In this document: positions 26,477 through 35,053 of the stretch, in pieces
Position numbering within the stretch: the first letter of the stretch is position 1
How the letters are laid out: each line of letters opens with the position of its first letter
Source: Spirochaetales bacterium
GTDB taxonomy: Bacteria > Spirochaetota > Spirochaetia > JABEVK01
DNA: 64,000 bases
Assembly (NCBI GenBank): GCA_947478845.1
Contig: CANJXC010000004.1
Span: 1 to 64,000 of the forward strand
Direction of reading: 5' to 3'
Program-made: the position numbers and the translations under genes
Notes under the pieces: generated by a model
What the model saw: the letters and a program-made list of their open reading frames with translations, nothing else
What the model was told of the DNA's origin: nothing
Database searches by the model: none

Positions 26477-27886
26477 TTAAAAGTCGGCGTTGCCGGCCGT
26501 GCGCGGAAAGGGAATCACGTCGCGAATATTCCCCATACCGGTGACGTACTGTACCAACCGCTCAAAGCCCAGCCCAAAACCCGAGTGGACCACAGTGCCG
26601 AAGCGGCGCAGGTCGAGGTACCAGCGATAATCCTCCGGGTTCATCCCCAGCTCACCGAGTCGCTGTTCCAGCGCAACAAGATCTTCTTCGCGCTGGCTGC
26701 CACCAATAATCTCTCCCAAGCGGGGCACCAGCACATCCATGGCTCGCACCGTCTTGCCGTCGTCGTTAAGTTTCATGTAGAAGGCCTTGATCTCTTTAGG
26801 GTAGCCGGTGACGATCACCGGGCCTTGGTAAACTACGTCGGTCAGGTAACGTTCGTGCTCGCTCTGCAGGTCGATACCCCAATAAATGGGAAACTCGAAC
26901 TTTTGGCCGCTTTTGGTGAGTATCTCCACTGCTTCGGAATAGGTGATGCGGGCGAAAGGCTTTCTAACCACCGTTTGCAGGGTTTCCACCACGCCTTTTT
27001 CCACCCACTGGTTGAAAAACGCCATCTCTTCCGGGTTGCGCTCGAGCACACGTGCAAAAACAAACTTAAGGAAGTCTTCCGCGAGGTCCATATTGCCATG
27101 GATGTCGATGAAGCTCACTTCGGGCTCGATCATCCAAAACTCTGCCAGGTGTCGGGTTGTGTTGGAGTTCTCCGCCCGGAAGGTGGGTCCAAAGGTGTAA
27201 ACTCCTCCCAGGGCCGTGGCGTACGCCTCCCCGTTGAGTTGGCCCGACACCGTGAGGTGAGATTTTTTGCCAAAAAAATCTTTGGTGTAGTCCACCGCGC
27301 CCCCGGCTCGGGGAACGTTGTCTAGCGGCAACGTGGTCACCTGAAACATCTGACCGGCCCCTTCCGCATCGCTGGCCGTGACGATAGGCGTGTTCACATA
27401 GTAGAAACCGAGCTTTTGAAAATACTCGTGGGTTGCGAAACTGAGGGTGTTGCGCACGCGTGCCACGGCCCCGAAGGTGTTGGTGCGGGCCCGCAGGTGA
27501 GCAATCTCCCGCAAAAACTCAAGGCTGTGTTTTTTCTTTTGGAGCGGGTAGGTTTCAGCGTCGGCAGCGCCGAGCAACACCACTGACATGGCTGAAAGCT
27601 CCCATTTTTGCCCGGCGGCCGGGCTTTCCTTCAGGCTCCCCGCCACTTCTACGCTCGCACCCGTGCCAATGGACGCTAGTAATGGGTCCCAACCTTCGGC
27701 TGGAGGAGTTTGAGTTTTGTCGATGACCACCTGGAGATTGCCCTGCGTGCTTCCGTCGTTGAGCTCCAGAAAAGCGGTTTCTTTGCCATCTCGCTTGGTT
27801 CGTACCCACCCAGCAGCTTTTATCCCTTGCCGGGGAGTTTCCGAGGCGAGCAGGCTTGCCACCGAGGGATAGGGTGTCTGGAACAT
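26477..27886 (-). CDS. asnS: asparaginyl-tRNA synthetase
   Basis: Class IIb synthetase charging tRNA-Asn. The OB-fold anticodon-binding domain is at about residues 20-110 ([20 protein letters not shown]), followed by class II motif 1, motif 2 ([20 protein letters not shown]) and motif 3 ([16 protein letters not shown]). The MIEPEVSF stretch is typical of AsnRS rather than AspRS. 469 residues, full length. AGGAG precedes the ATG. Confidence 0.95.
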   Translation of the reverse strand: MFQTPYPSVASLLASETPRQGIKAAGWVRTKRDGKETAFLELNDGSTQGNLQVVIDKTQTPPAEGWDPLLASIGTGASVEVAGSLKESPAAGQKWELSAMSVVLLGAADAETYPLQKKKHSLEFLREIAHLRARTNTFGAVARVRNTLSFATHEYFQKLGFYYVNTPIVTASDAEGAGQMFQVTTLPLDNVPRAGGAVDYTKDFFGKKSHLTVSGQLNGEAYATALGGVYTFGPTFRAENSNTTRHLAEFWMIEPEVSFIDIHGNMDLAEDFLKFVFARVLERNPEEMAFFNQWVEKGVVETLQTVVRKPFARITYSEAVEILTKSGQKFEFPIYWGIDLQSEHERYLTDVVYQGPVIVTGYPKEIKAFYMKLNDDGKTVRAMDVLVPRLGEIIGGSQREEDLVALEQRLGELGMNPEDYRWYLDLRRFGTVVHSGFGLGFERLVQYVTGMGNIRDVIPFPRTAGNADF

Positions 27887-27918
27887 TTTGCGGACTCCTG
27901 AAGGTAGCTCAACCCGGT

Positions 27919-28242
27919 TCAGCCGAGTTCGTCCCGCAATCTTAACATGGCCTTGAAGGGCGAGTCAGGCTTTTTCAGCTCTTTGCTACCGCGGGTAATT
28001 TTGCACAGGCTGACCCCCAGTTCCGCTGCGACTTGCCGCTGGGTTTCCCCAAGATTGATGCGGTGGACAAGTTCCCAGCGGGCCGCAATATCCAGCCTTT
28101 CCGAGGGTGTGAGTAGACTGGTTAAGAACGCCTTGACTAACTCAGGATCACCGGTTGCCGTGAGGACCCTCACCAATTCATCGAAGGACACCTCCAGAAG
28201 TTCCTGACGCGCAAGGGACAGCCTCCTGGAGGTTGAAGGCAA
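27919..28242 (-). CDS. TrpR-like helix-turn-helix regulator
   Basis: 107 residues with the TrpR-superfamily pattern: [20 protein letters not shown], then the helix-turn-helix [20 protein letters not shown] and SKELKK. This superfamily includes the tryptophan repressor and YerC. No tryptophan biosynthesis gene is nearby; the neighbours are a BI-1 protein (4 bp upstream) and asnS (downstream). The first start is TTG 28242 without a clear ribosome site; a strong AGGAGG occurs inside codons 6-8, so a shorter protein from a rare start is possible. Confidence 0.8.
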   Translation of the reverse strand: MPSTSRRLSLARQELLEVSFDELVRVLTATGDPELVKAFLTSLLTPSERLDIAARWELVHRINLGETQRQVAAELGVSLCKITRGSKELKKPDSPFKAMLRLRDELG

Positions 28243-28245
28243 CTT

Positions 28246-28956
28246 CTAGTCCCGGCGCCCGCCAAACAGGCGCAAAAGCATCAGGAACAGGTTGATGAAA
28301 TCTAGGTACAACTGGAGGGCTCCAAGTAAGCCAAGCTTGCGCAGGGCTACGGCGTCGCCGCTCATTTGCTCCTGGGCCTGCTTGAGCTTCCAGGTATCGT
28401 AGGCGGTGAGCCCTGTGAACACCAAAACGCCCACAATACTGATGATGTAGCCCATCAGGGTGGAGCGCAGGAAGAGGTTCACCAAGCTGGCAAGGACGAT
28501 GCCTATCACGCCCATGAACAGGATGTTGCCCCATTTCGAAAGGTCGCTCTTGGTGGCATAGCCCCACAAGCTCACGGAGAAAAACATGGCCGAGCAGACG
28601 AAAAAGGTGCTGGCGATGCTGCCGAGCGAATACACCAAGAAGATCGACGAAAGGGTAACGCCGTTGAGAAATGCGTACAAAGCGAACAGAGCCGAACCGG
28701 TTTCGAAACTCAGATCAAAAACGCGGGACGACAAGTACCACACCAGGCCCACTTCGGCGACGATGAGCACAATCAGGCCCACCGGGAAGCCACCCGAGGT
28801 GGCAAACACCAGATTCATCACGAACTGGTTTTGCGAAGTGAAGTACGAGGCTACCGCGGTAAGCAGAATCGCAAGGCCCATCCACGAATAGACCTGATAC
28901 AAGAACTTCTTTTGTTCGATGGCGGCCTTCTCGGCAGCCACATACATGTTTGACAT
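28246..28956 (-). CDS. Bax inhibitor-1 family membrane protein
   Basis: 236 residues with about seven membrane segments and a cytoplasmic C-terminus (YLDFINLFLMLLRLFGGRRD), the typical BI-1/YccA/YbhL ending. Signature FTGLTAYDTWKLK is present. Bacterial members are thought to be pH-dependent calcium leak channels or protease modulators. GGAGG precedes the ATG. A plausible promoter lies at 28975-29003. Confidence 0.9.
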   Translation of the reverse strand: MSNMYVAAEKAAIEQKKFLYQVYSWMGLAILLTAVASYFTSQNQFVMNLVFATSGGFPVGLIVLIVAEVGLVWYLSSRVFDLSFETGSALFALYAFLNGVTLSSIFLVYSLGSIASTFFVCSAMFFSVSLWGYATKSDLSKWGNILFMGVIGIVLASLVNLFLRSTLMGYIISIVGVLVFTGLTAYDTWKLKQAQEQMSGDAVALRKLGLLGALQLYLDFINLFLMLLRLFGGRRD

Positions 28957-28974
28957 AGTACCTCCGAAGTTTTC

Positions 28975-29003
28975 AAAATACTGCAGAAGTGTCCGGCAAT
29001 CAA
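28975..29003 (-). promoter_or_regulatory. candidate promoter of the BI-1/TrpR-like operon
   Basis: Minus strand TTGATT (29003-28998), 17-bp spacer, TATTTT (28980-28975), about 19 bp before the BI-1 start. Weaker than consensus. Confidence 0.45.
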
Positions 29004-29093
29004 TCTCTGTTTTAAGTGCCTAACTTGTCCCTATTCCCTTGGTATGCATCGGAAGGGGTCGTCGCCTTGGCCTGGCTCTTGTACAATGCAAAG

Positions 29094-29672
29094 ATGAACT
29101 TTCCCCGTTCTGCCCTTGTCCAGAGTCTGCTTGTGCTCTTGGAAGACTATGCGCTCCGGTACCCCCTCGAGGCCTCGGTGGGCAAGTTTCGGGAGTTCGC
29201 CACAAGCGGTGAGGCCCTTCAGGGCAAGGAAAACCCCCGCCGCCACATCACCGCGAGCACCTGGATCGTCAATCCTGGCCGTACGAGGGTCTTGCTGACC
29301 CACCACGCCAAACTCCACCGGTGGGTTCAGCTCGGAGGCCATACCGATGAAGGGGAGGACTGGAGGGCAGCTGCGCTCCGCGAGGCGGTGGAAGAGTCCG
29401 GCCTCACCGGGCTCAGGCTCCTGCAAACAAGCCTTTTCGACCTCGACATCCACCAGATTCCCGAGCGGAAGGCGACCGAGTCCACCCCGTTTACTGCCGC
29501 TCACGACCACTACGACCTTCGATATCTTGTGGAGGCCGACGATGGGGTGGAACTGACGGTTTCGGAAGAGAGCCATGACTTGGCCTGGGTAGAGTTGCCC
29601 CGCTTAGGTGAGTTCACCAACGAAGAGTCGCAGCACAGAATGGCCCGCAAAACCCCGATTGCACCGGCTTAG
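29094..29672 (+). CDS. NUDIX hydrolase
   Basis: Hydrolyses a nucleoside diphosphate linked to another moiety. The NUDIX box is complete: GGHTDEGEDWRAAALREAVE then ESGL. 192 residues from ATG 29094; the frame is open further upstream to 29016 but the extension is not needed and has no ribosome site. TACAAT lies 7 bases before the ATG, so the mRNA might be nearly leaderless. Its stop overlaps the convergent transporter stop by 4 bp. Confidence 0.85.
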   Translation: MNFPRSALVQSLLVLLEDYALRYPLEASVGKFREFATSGEALQGKENPRRHITASTWIVNPGRTRVLLTHHAKLHRWVQLGGHTDEGEDWRAAALREAVEESGLTGLRLLQTSLFDLDIHQIPERKATESTPFTAAHDHYDLRYLVEADDGVELTVSEESHDLAWVELPRLGEFTNEESQHRMARKTPIAPA

Positions 29673-30412
29673 CGTCCGTCCTGTGGAAACTGGTTTTCGC
29701 CACCCTCGCGAGCAAACGCGAAGGGACTCCACGTTTCTGTGCCCAAGACGTCCTTCGCCTCGTATTTTTTGATCCCCCGAATGGCCCACACGGTGAGCGG
29801 AGTAAACACGATTTCGACCAGGGTCTTGATGAGCCATTGGCTGACGATGAGGCTTACCAGTGCGTCTGCGGGAAACACTCCGAAGAGAACAGCTACACCG
29901 ACAAAAAAAGTCGTGTCGATGAGTTCACCAACAACTGTAGACCCAATGGTGCGCAGGGGAAGCCAGCGGTGAGCTGGGTCCCACTTGACCATGGAGATTT
30001 TCATCCCGGCGAGGACGGAGTCGTTGGCGAAGCTGCCGAACCACGAGCCGGCCAAACTCGCGACCACAAGGCCAGGAACTTGCCCTAGAACCGCCCTGAA
30101 GGCCTCTTGGTTGGCAAAATCCGGGCTATTGGGCAACGCAACGGCTGCGGTGTAGAGCCCTGCGGCTGCCAAGTTCGCAACAAACGCATACCAGACCACC
30201 CTTCGCGAAGCGGCATAGCCATAAACTTCAGTAAGGATGTCGGACAAAATATAGGTGAACGGAAACAACAGCAGGGTGCCCACATCGGTTGTTACCGGCA
30301 TGCCCCAAACGGGAAAAGAGAAAAACTTTTGCGAGATGACGTTCGAGACGAGCACCAAGCCCACCGCTGCAGCGATGAGGGGCTCAAGAAGACTGAAGCG
30401 AGAACCTTTCAC
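29669..30412 (-). CDS. queuosine-precursor transporter (VUT/YhhQ family)
   Basis: Membrane importer for preQ0/preQ1-type precursors of queuosine. About six membrane segments; family motifs LVSNVISQKFFSFPVWGMPV, LLFPFTYILSDILTEVYGY and ELIDTTFFVGVAVLFGVFP are visible. GTG 30412 is chosen because CAGGAG lies six bases upstream and the longer frame runs through the leader. The leader looks like a preQ1-I riboswitch, which agrees with the assigned substrate. Confidence 0.9.
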   Translation of the reverse strand: MKGSRFSLLEPLIAAAVGLVLVSNVISQKFFSFPVWGMPVTTDVGTLLLFPFTYILSDILTEVYGYAASRRVVWYAFVANLAAAGLYTAAVALPNSPDFANQEAFRAVLGQVPGLVVASLAGSWFGSFANDSVLAGMKISMVKWDPAHRWLPLRTIGSTVVGELIDTTFFVGVAVLFGVFPADALVSLIVSQWLIKTLVEIVFTPLTVWAIRGIKKYEAKDVLGTETWSPFAFAREGGENQFPQDGR

Positions 30413-30418
30413 CTTAAA

Positions 30419-30466
30419 CTCCTGTTTTTGATTTGTATAACGCGCAGGAGGTCTGCGAACTGCGCG
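30419..30466 (-). promoter_or_regulatory. candidate preQ1 class I riboswitch
   Basis: Minus strand: stem CGCGCAG/CTGCGCG, loop TTCGCAGACCTC, then an A-rich tail (ATACAAATCAAAAACA) ending in GGAG, the ribosome site of the transporter. The loop's CTCC can pair with that GGAG to make the H-type pseudoknot of preQ1-I riboswitches and hide the ribosome site. The loop segment UCGCAG also occurs in the Thermoanaerobacter tengcongensis preQ1 aptamer as I remember it. The structure is seen in the sequence; ligand binding is inferred. Confidence 0.65.
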
Positions 30467-30472
30467 AGGCAA

Positions 30473-30501
30473 ACTCTAGCGGGCGAAGGGGAACTTGGCA
30501 A
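30473..30501 (-). promoter_or_regulatory. promoter of the queuosine transporter
   Basis: Minus strand TTGCCA (30501-30496), exactly 17 bp, TAGAGT (30478-30473). The transcript would begin near 30466, right at the first stem of the riboswitch candidate. Confidence 0.65.
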
Positions 30502-30545
30502 GCTATTGACGGCGAGGTAGAGTCGAGCCTTTCCGGAGGTGTCCA

Positions 30546-31439
30546 ATTCCTGCTCATCCCGTCCGATCTTCGTTTGCCCTGTTGACGACCGCGGCCATCT
30601 GGGGCTTTGCCTTTGTTGCCCAACGGGTGAGTTTTGCCTCTTTTGGCCCTTTTACCTTTAATGGCCTACGTTTTTTGCTCGGGGCCTTGTCGCTGGTGGG
30701 CCTAACGCTCATCTTCAAGCCAACTGGGCTATCCACCGAACAGGCACGGTGGAAGGCGGCTTTTTTGCCAGGCGCGATTGCGGGCGCGGTGCTTTTTTCC
30801 GCTGCGAACTTACAACAGGTGGGACTTTCCTCCACAACGGCGGGTAAGGCCGCTTTTCTCACCGGGTTTTACATCCTTCTGGTCCCATTGGCCGGCCTCC
30901 TTTTGACTCGGTTGGGCCACCGAAGTACACCGGGGCATTTCGGTGTGTGGTTGGGAGCTTTTCTCGGACTCGCTGGCCTGTTTTTTCTGAGTGTTAACGA
31001 AGACTTCTCTGTGGGACTAGGCGACGTCTTGGAACTGGTCGGAGCGGTGTTCTGGTCGGTGCACATTCTGGTGATCGACCGCTATTCAGGGCAGGTTGAT
31101 CCCCTGAAACTTTCGGTAATTCAGTTCGTGGTTTGCGGAGTTCTGAGCCTGATGGTAGGGCTGCCCACCGAGACCTTTACCCTTGCTGGCCTGCAGACCG
31201 GTTGGATCCTTTTGGCCTACGCGGGGATCGGCTCGGTTGGAATCGCCTACACCTTGCAAGTGGTGGGTCAACGTGGAGTGGCCCCTGGCCCCGCAGCGCT
31301 CATCATGAGCCTCGAAACGGTGTTTGCAGCCTTTGGTGGGTGGCTGATCTTAGGTGAGACTTTGGGGCCAAGGGAACTTCTTGGCTGCGCGCTGATGCTT
31401 GCAAGTATGGTTGTGGCTCAGGCGGTAAAAAAAAGCTGA
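30546..31439 (+). CDS. EamA/DMT-superfamily transporter
   Basis: Ten-helix drug/metabolite transporter with two EamA repeats: AAIWGFAFVAQRVSF in the first and VGAVFWSVHILVIDRY in the second; LETVFAAFGGWLILGETLG near the end is typical. The first conventional start is TTG 30582, inside helix 1. GGAGG at 30534-30538 points instead to ATT 30546 (reading IPAHPVRSSFALLTTAAIWG), which gives a normal N-terminus. Substrate unknown. Divergent from the queuosine transporter. Confidence 0.85.
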   Translation: MPAHPVRSSFALLTTAAIWGFAFVAQRVSFASFGPFTFNGLRFLLGALSLVGLTLIFKPTGLSTEQARWKAAFLPGAIAGAVLFSAANLQQVGLSSTTAGKAAFLTGFYILLVPLAGLLLTRLGHRSTPGHFGVWLGAFLGLAGLFFLSVNEDFSVGLGDVLELVGAVFWSVHILVIDRYSGQVDPLKLSVIQFVVCGVLSLMVGLPTETFTLAGLQTGWILLAYAGIGSVGIAYTLQVVGQRGVAPGPAALIMSLETVFAAFGGWLILGETLGPRELLGCALMLASMVVAQAVKKS

Positions 31440-31524
31440 GGGGAAGGGAGAGGAAACTCGGGCGTCACAGACGAGGTCTGCGAAGTCTAGATTCCCCTCC
31501 ATCCAAAGTTCTGTAGTTCGAGGA

Positions 31525-32313
31525 TCAGTGCCGGGTTTCGGTGCTGGCAGTGGTAACCACCGCCAAGTCGCCTTCGTGCAGCTTCCGCCGGAACAAGTCG
31601 AGGGCCATGCCGTACGCGATCCGTGCGTTCTCCGGGTCGTAGCGAAGTCCTTCATCTCTCAAGAAGGCGTGCGCTCCATTGAACTCATGCCACTGATAAT
31701 TAACTCCTGCCTCATCGAGAGCCTTGTGAATCAGGTAGCGGCCCTCCTTCGGTACGTGAGGGTCCTGACGGCCGAAAATCAGCAACAACTCACCACCTAT
31801 TTCCGGAATACGGTCGAGGGAATTGTCGTTCATCCCTTTGCCTAATCCCCGCTTGTGGATGTCGGTGGGGTAAAAACAGGTGGCGGCCAGTACCTCAGGG
31901 TTCATAGCCGCCCGGAAGGCCAAGTGGCCGCCGATGCAGATGCCCAAGGCTCCGAGGCGCCCGTTGGTGTGCGGTGAAGTTTTCAGAAAGTGGAGCACGG
32001 CCTTGGCATCGTCGTCGTAGCTGACAAGCTCCTTGGTCGTTTTGTGGGCGTTACCACGTTCGGTACCGGCGTTATCGTAGGCCAGCACCGTGCCGGCGGG
32101 TTCAAGTTCATGGTAGATTTCGGGGCAGGCAACCACGAAGCCGTGACCGGCAAACATGGCAGCGGTGCGCCGGATGGGGCCCGTCAGCTGAAAAATCTCA
32201 GAATACATCACCAGACCCGGATACTTCCCGGGAGCGCTCGGGCGAAAAACAGTAGTCCTCATCGGCCCGCGCGGGGTGTCGAGGTCTACGACTTCAGGTT
32301 CTGCTATGGTCAT
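31525..32313 (-). CDS. dienelactone hydrolase family protein
   Basis: Alpha/beta hydrolase of 262 residues. The Cys nucleophile is in GALGICIGGHLAFR, the Asp in FGRQDPHVP and the His in FNGAHAFLRDE, the usual triad of the family. ATG 32313 has AAGGAG five bases upstream; the GTG two codons earlier is too close to it. The natural substrate in bacteria without aromatic degradation genes is usually unknown. Confidence 0.9.
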   Translation of the reverse strand: MTIAEPEVVDLDTPRGPMRTTVFRPSAPGKYPGLVMYSEIFQLTGPIRRTAAMFAGHGFVVACPEIYHELEPAGTVLAYDNAGTERGNAHKTTKELVSYDDDAKAVLHFLKTSPHTNGRLGALGICIGGHLAFRAAMNPEVLAATCFYPTDIHKRGLGKGMNDNSLDRIPEIGGELLLIFGRQDPHVPKEGRYLIHKALDEAGVNYQWHEFNGAHAFLRDEGLRYDPENARIAYGMALDLFRRKLHEGDLAVVTTASTETRH

Positions 32314-32355
32314 GTGCACTCCTTAGCTTCACTATACCATGCTATACTCGCAAAC

Positions 32356-33300
32356 ATGTTCGTTTATGTTCTGGTGAACCCCGGAATGGAGCCTTGGCTC
32401 AAGGCCGAAGCGGCATTTCGACACCCGGAGCTGAAACTCTCCTACAGCCGCCCGGGGTTAGTCACCTTTAAGGCCCCAGAGGGCAGAGGTGAGCCCCACT
32501 TTTGGTTTTCAAGGGTCTCGGGAATCTTTCGCGTCAAGACGGCTCCCGCGTCGCTGGATACTGAGCTCAATCTTTGGTCGGAGGGACGCACGGTTCACCG
32601 CACTCTGTTGGCCCACCAGAGTGCCCAAGGAACTATTGCCCAACAAGGTGACCAAGTGCTCGATGTCCTGGATCTAGGCCAAGAACTATGGTTGGGAACC
32701 CGGACGGTAAAACCCTTCACCTGGGGCCACCCTGGTGGGTTGCCCGGCTTGGCGCTTCCCGCTCAGGCACCGAGTCGGGCCTGGCTCAAGGCTACCGAGC
32801 AACTGCTTTGGTCCGGTTGGGAGGCGCCTGTGGGATCCGTTGCGGTTGAACTCGGATCAGCCCCCGGGGGCGCCTCTTGGGCCTTGCTCCAACAGGGTTT
32901 TCAAGTAACTGGAGTCGACTTGGCGGCGATGGACAAACTGTGCCTAGACCATGGGTCCTATTCGCACGTGACACTTTCGGTACGAGACCTGCGTAAGAAA
33001 CACTTGCCCGTTCATATCGACGCGCTGTTTTGCGACTTGGGCCTTAGCCCTGTCGAAGCGATTCCTCAAATCCGTGAACTTTCTCACGTCCATCCGGAGA
33101 TTTCGTGGCTTTTCTACACCCTAAAATTGGGTCAAAAGCTTCCTATGGAACAACTTCAGAAACATTTGGATAGCTTGCACGCGCTGGGTTTCACGTTGAG
33201 GTGCACCCATTTGCCGTCGAACAAATCTGAGTTGACCGTCGTCGGATTCCGGGGTAGGGTAACCTCTGACGTATCTGGGAGGGTGCATGGAAAAGACTGA
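32356..33300 (+). CDS. RlmM-like ribose methyltransferase (FtsJ fold)
   Basis: 314 residues. The C-terminal half is an RrmJ/FtsJ-type SAM domain (SVAVELGSAPGGASWALLQQ, then TGVDLAAMD and DALFCDLGLSP), and the N-terminal half resembles the THUMP-containing part of RlmM, which methylates the ribose of 23S rRNA C2498. The ATG 32356 start is supported by the conserved-looking start MFVYVLVNPGMEPWLKAEAA; the frame is open much further upstream but that part is antisense to the hydrolase gene. Its end overlaps the next micro-gene by 14 bp. Confidence 0.8.
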   Translation: MFVYVLVNPGMEPWLKAEAAFRHPELKLSYSRPGLVTFKAPEGRGEPHFWFSRVSGIFRVKTAPASLDTELNLWSEGRTVHRTLLAHQSAQGTIAQQGDQVLDVLDLGQELWLGTRTVKPFTWGHPGGLPGLALPAQAPSRAWLKATEQLLWSGWEAPVGSVAVELGSAPGGASWALLQQGFQVTGVDLAAMDKLCLDHGSYSHVTLSVRDLRKKHLPVHIDALFCDLGLSPVEAIPQIRELSHVHPEISWLFYTLKLGQKLPMEQLQKHLDSLHALGFTLRCTHLPSNKSELTVVGFRGRVTSDVSGRVHGKD

Positions 33301-33430
33301 GGACAAGGCGAAAGTTGTCAATCTTATAAAGACTTGGGAAGATTGGGACGAAACCGAAGACAAAACCCCAAGCACCGAGGGCAAAAAACTTTGCCTAATC
33401 GAAGATCCCGACTGCGAAGCCTGTCAGTAA
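33287..33430 (+). CDS. 47-residue acidic CxxC micro-protein
   Basis: Starts at ATG 33287 behind GGGAGGG, inside the end of the RlmM-like gene, and ends at TAA 33428-33430. It is strongly acidic (about 15 Asp/Glu), carries WEDWDETED near the middle and ends in LCLIEDPDCEACQ, so it has three cysteines with a C-terminal CxxC. It is too short for most gene finders. The good ribosome site, overlap and biased composition support a real gene; a metal-binding or redox role is conjecture. Confidence 0.6.
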   Translation: MEKTEDKAKVVNLIKTWEDWDETEDKTPSTEGKKLCLIEDPDCEACQ

Positions 33431-33479
33431 AACACTTTCATCTGCGCTGCCGGTCGAGTGGAGTGTCCGTTTAAGTCCA

Positions 33480-33728
33480 CTAGAAGTTGAACTTCCTGAG
33501 GAGCAGGTTCTTGGCAGCAATGGCCTGCGGCAGGTACTCGGGCTTAACGCTGGCAAGAAACCCCGAAACTAACGCCAAAAGTGAATTGCGATACACCTCG
33601 GTGCTGACGGAGTTGTCGTAGGTCAGCCTTTCAAAAGCGGTGAAGACCAGTTTGTAGAAGGTTAGGTCGCGGGTTTGGTCTTTTCCCAAGATTATCAAGT
33701 GTTGCAGGTCCATTTCCCTCAGTTCCAC
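33480..33728 (-). CDS. small hypothetical protein downstream of mrfB
   Basis: 82 residues, probably from GTG 33728 with AGGAG eight bases upstream. It is helical with hydrophobic patches (LIILGKDQTRDLTFYKLVFT; YRNSLLALVSGFLASVKPEY) and ends LLLRKFNF. No family recognised. Same strand as mrfA-mrfB, 95 bp downstream. Confidence 0.55.
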   Translation of the reverse strand: MELREMDLQHLIILGKDQTRDLTFYKLVFTAFERLTYDNSVSTEVYRNSLLALVSGFLASVKPEYLPQAIAAKNLLLRKFNF

Positions 33729-33823
33729 CGTTTCAGCTCCTGCGCCTTCGCGCCTTTCTTATGTCGGTCGAATTGACGGCAAGGATGAGCTCTACAAGTG
33801 CCGAGCTCGGGGGTCGTGCTTTG

Positions 33824-35053
33824 TTACCCTCGCTTTTCCAGCCTGAGGCGGCGCTTTTGCAGAGCCTGACGGTCTTTTTGCGTGATGGCCGCACCTTCTT
33901 GGGCTTGAGCAACCAAGCGCAGGGCTTTGGTGAGGGCCTCGGGAGAGCGGTCTCGGTGTTCCAGCCACTTCAAGGTTTCTACCAAAGCGGGGAGGCAACG
34001 TGAGTTGTCCCAGAGAAACTCCCACACTTTCAGGGCCCTGATGTCTCCCAAGCGCTTGAGGGTTTGGCCCCAAGCCAGTCCTACCACAGCGTTTGGATTC
34101 CACTGCCAGGCTGCCTCAAGGGCACGAACCTTTTCGAGGGAACTCTGCAAAGCGAGCCAACCCCAAAAATCGACCAAGACTCGGCTTCCCAGATCAGGAT
34201 GCAGCATCCCCCAGGGCGCAAGCCGCGCGAGTGGTCTGCGCCGTTGTTCATACTGATGCACGGGTTGCCATAGGTTGTGACCCGGTTGCCGGGAAACCGC
34301 GTGAATTAGTAAGTCTAAGCAAAGTAGCGAATAAACATCCTGAGCGTGGTGCCGCAAGACGCCTTCGAGCGGAGTTGCAAAGTCGGCTGCGGCTCCACAC
34401 CTCAGGTAGGAAAACCAGAGCTCGGGTACCAGCGAACCCGGAACGTCGTCTTTTCGTTGAACACCCAGAACATCCTGTTCCAGCTGGCCCAGCCGGCACG
34501 AGCTAAGTATTCGCTTCCATAGGCGCCTTGCAACCGGAAGATCATCCCGGTGTACCACATCGGGAAAGGTCCGACCTGATAGCACCCAACGCGTCTTCAG
34601 CAAAGGGAGGTCAAACGAGGCGCCATTAAAACTGACCAGGGAGCGGGAAGCCCGAAACTCTGCATCGAGCAAATTCAGAAGTTCAGGCTCGCCGGGAAGG
34701 TCCCGCAGGAACCACTGGTCGACTTGCACTTTGGGGATGCAATTTTCCTCACGGGAGGGAAGAAGCTTGGCCCAGCCCACCAAAAAGGCTACGGTGCCTG
34801 CTCCTCCAGATAAACCGGTGGTTTCAGTGTCAAAACACAAGACATCCTGCCATTGCTGAGCATCGACGAGACCCTCGAGTTGGCCCCAAAAGACCGATTC
34901 GAGTTCAAAGATGAGTGTCCTTCGCGCCACCATGGGGGCCACCCATTCCCAGCCTGGCGGAGCCGGGCCCGCAGATTGCACTTCGACCCCAACGTCGTGC
35001 GGGTCAGTTGGACGGGCCCTCACCGCCCGCAGGCGTTCCCAAAGGTCTTCCAT
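33824..35053 (-). CDS. mrfB: RNase H-like 3'-5' exonuclease, MrfB/YprB type
   Basis: 409 residues with a DEDD exonuclease domain: CFDTETTGLSGGAGTVAFLV holds the DxE, LVSFNGASFDLPLL the second motif, and HRDDLPVARRLW plus HHAQDVYSLLCL the later acidic residues. The C-terminal part is helical with TPR-like repeats, as in YprB. In Bacillus subtilis MrfB works with the helicase MrfA to remove mitomycin-type interstrand damage. Here the two genes overlap by one base (TGATG), helicase first, reproducing that pair. Confidence 0.88.
   Translation of the reverse strand: MEDLWERLRAVRARPTDPHDVGVEVQSAGPAPPGWEWVAPMVARRTLIFELESVFWGQLEGLVDAQQWQDVLCFDTETTGLSGGAGTVAFLVGWAKLLPSREENCIPKVQVDQWFLRDLPGEPELLNLLDAEFRASRSLVSFNGASFDLPLLKTRWVLSGRTFPDVVHRDDLPVARRLWKRILSSCRLGQLEQDVLGVQRKDDVPGSLVPELWFSYLRCGAAADFATPLEGVLRHHAQDVYSLLCLDLLIHAVSRQPGHNLWQPVHQYEQRRRPLARLAPWGMLHPDLGSRVLVDFWGWLALQSSLEKVRALEAAWQWNPNAVVGLAWGQTLKRLGDIRALKVWEFLWDNSRCLPALVETLKWLEHRDRSPEALTKALRLVAQAQEGAAITQKDRQALQKRRLRLEKRG

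Noticed and set aside
26288-27325. 345-codon open frame antisense to asnS and tetR
   Set aside because: asnS is unambiguous by its class II motifs; the antisense peptide has none.
31439-31499. Bidirectional terminator between the EamA and hydrolase genes
   Set aside because: GAGGGGAA and TTCCCCTC can pair but enclose about 45 bases and have no T-run.
31990-32355. 122-codon N-terminal extension of the RlmM-like protein
   Set aside because: This part is antisense to the hydrolase gene and precedes a natural start with a conserved-looking N-terminus.
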